Assembly: GCA_910577795.1 (NCBI GenBank)
Contig: CAJTNW010000033.1
Location: forward strand, 290 to 6,102
Reading direction: 5' to 3'
DNA length: 5,813 nt
From: an uncultured Christensenella sp.
GTDB lineage: Bacteria > Bacillota > Clostridia > Christensenellales > UBA3700
The notes beneath the pieces are model-generated. The model was not told the origin of the DNA. It was given only the letters and a program-made list of their open reading frames with translations, and did not search any database. A program made the translations under genes and the position numbers. Below, in pieces: positions 5,645 to 5,813 of the stretch. The stretch's first letter is position 1. Every line of letters starts with the position of its first letter.

Positions 5645-5813
5645 TTGATAGCAGCAATTATTGTGGAATATAATCCATTGCATAACGGACATATCTACCA
5701 CATAAATAAAACTAAAGAAATTTTAGCCTCCCTTGCCCCAAACGAAGACAATAGTATTATTGCTATAATGAGCGGAAACTTTACACAGCGCGGGGATATT
5801 GCAGTACTAAACA
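5645..5813 (+). CDS. tmcAL: tRNA(Met) cytidine acetate ligase, N-terminal part (cut off by window edge)
   Basis: Only the first 56 codons are present; the gene continues beyond the right edge. The N-terminus reads MIAAIIVEYNPLHNGHIYH, with the nucleotidyltransferase-type HxGH motif at His13-Asn-Gly-His16. It is followed by the family motif MSGNFTQRGD (42-51). Both are hallmarks of TmcAL (formerly YlbM, DUF795). The Bacillus subtilis enzyme uses ATP and acetate to form acetyl-adenylate and makes N4-acetylcytidine at the wobble position (C34) of elongator tRNA(Met). It therefore draws on acetate, the product of the divergent pta-ackA operon. Initiation appears to be at TTG (see the ribosome site at 5632-5640). 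A slightly longer linker between the HxGH helix and the MSGNF strand (about residues 28-37) is the only oddity I see. The family call is firm; activity cannot be judged from this fragment. Confidence 0.93.
   Translation, partial: MIAAIIVEYNPLHNGHIYHINKTKEILASLAPNEDNSIIAIMSGNFTQRGDIAVLN

Overview
The window is strongly AT-rich by eye. Genes start mostly at ATG behind GGAGG-type Shine-Dalgarno sites, and the promoters are close to the SigA/sigma-70 consensus. Together with the gene content (short-form pta, ackA, DUF177/YlbN, rpmF, tmcAL/YlbM, a YetF-type DUF421 protein), this points to a low-GC, probably fermentative and anaerobic Firmicute of the class Clostridia. The species cannot be named from the sequence.

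Layout, left to right. (1) A DUF421/YetF membrane protein on the minus strand runs off the left edge (1-593). (2) A 501-residue lipoprotein with a DUF4874 + DUF4832 architecture (729-2234, minus) has its own promoter and terminator and looks like a single-gene unit. (3) A two-gene operon of a DUF177/YceD-family protein and ribosomal protein bL32 (3084 down to 2368, minus) is driven by a perfect-consensus promoter and closed by an intrinsic terminator. (4) The acetate operon pta-ackA (5454 down to 3215, minus) encodes phosphotransacetylase and acetate kinase, which convert acetyl-CoA to acetate with ATP formation. (5) A divergent, right-truncated tmcAL (5645 to the edge, plus) encodes the tRNA(Met) cytidine acetate ligase.

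The core tmcAL / pta-ackA / DUF177-rpmF is a familiar clostridial housekeeping neighbourhood. It combines energy-yielding acetate formation, an acetate-using tRNA modification enzyme and ribosome components. The less usual part lies downstream of rpmF. Where many Firmicutes continue into fatty-acid genes such as plsX, this genome has a terminator, then the uncharacterised predicted carbohydrate-active-like lipoprotein and a DUF421 membrane protein.

No gap between genes exceeds 300 bases; the largest is the roughly 190-base divergent region before tmcAL. I saw no RNA genes, CRISPR arrays, insertion sequences, attachment sites or phage genes, and no convincing case for a new multi-gene system. 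The lipoprotein is the best candidate for follow-up.
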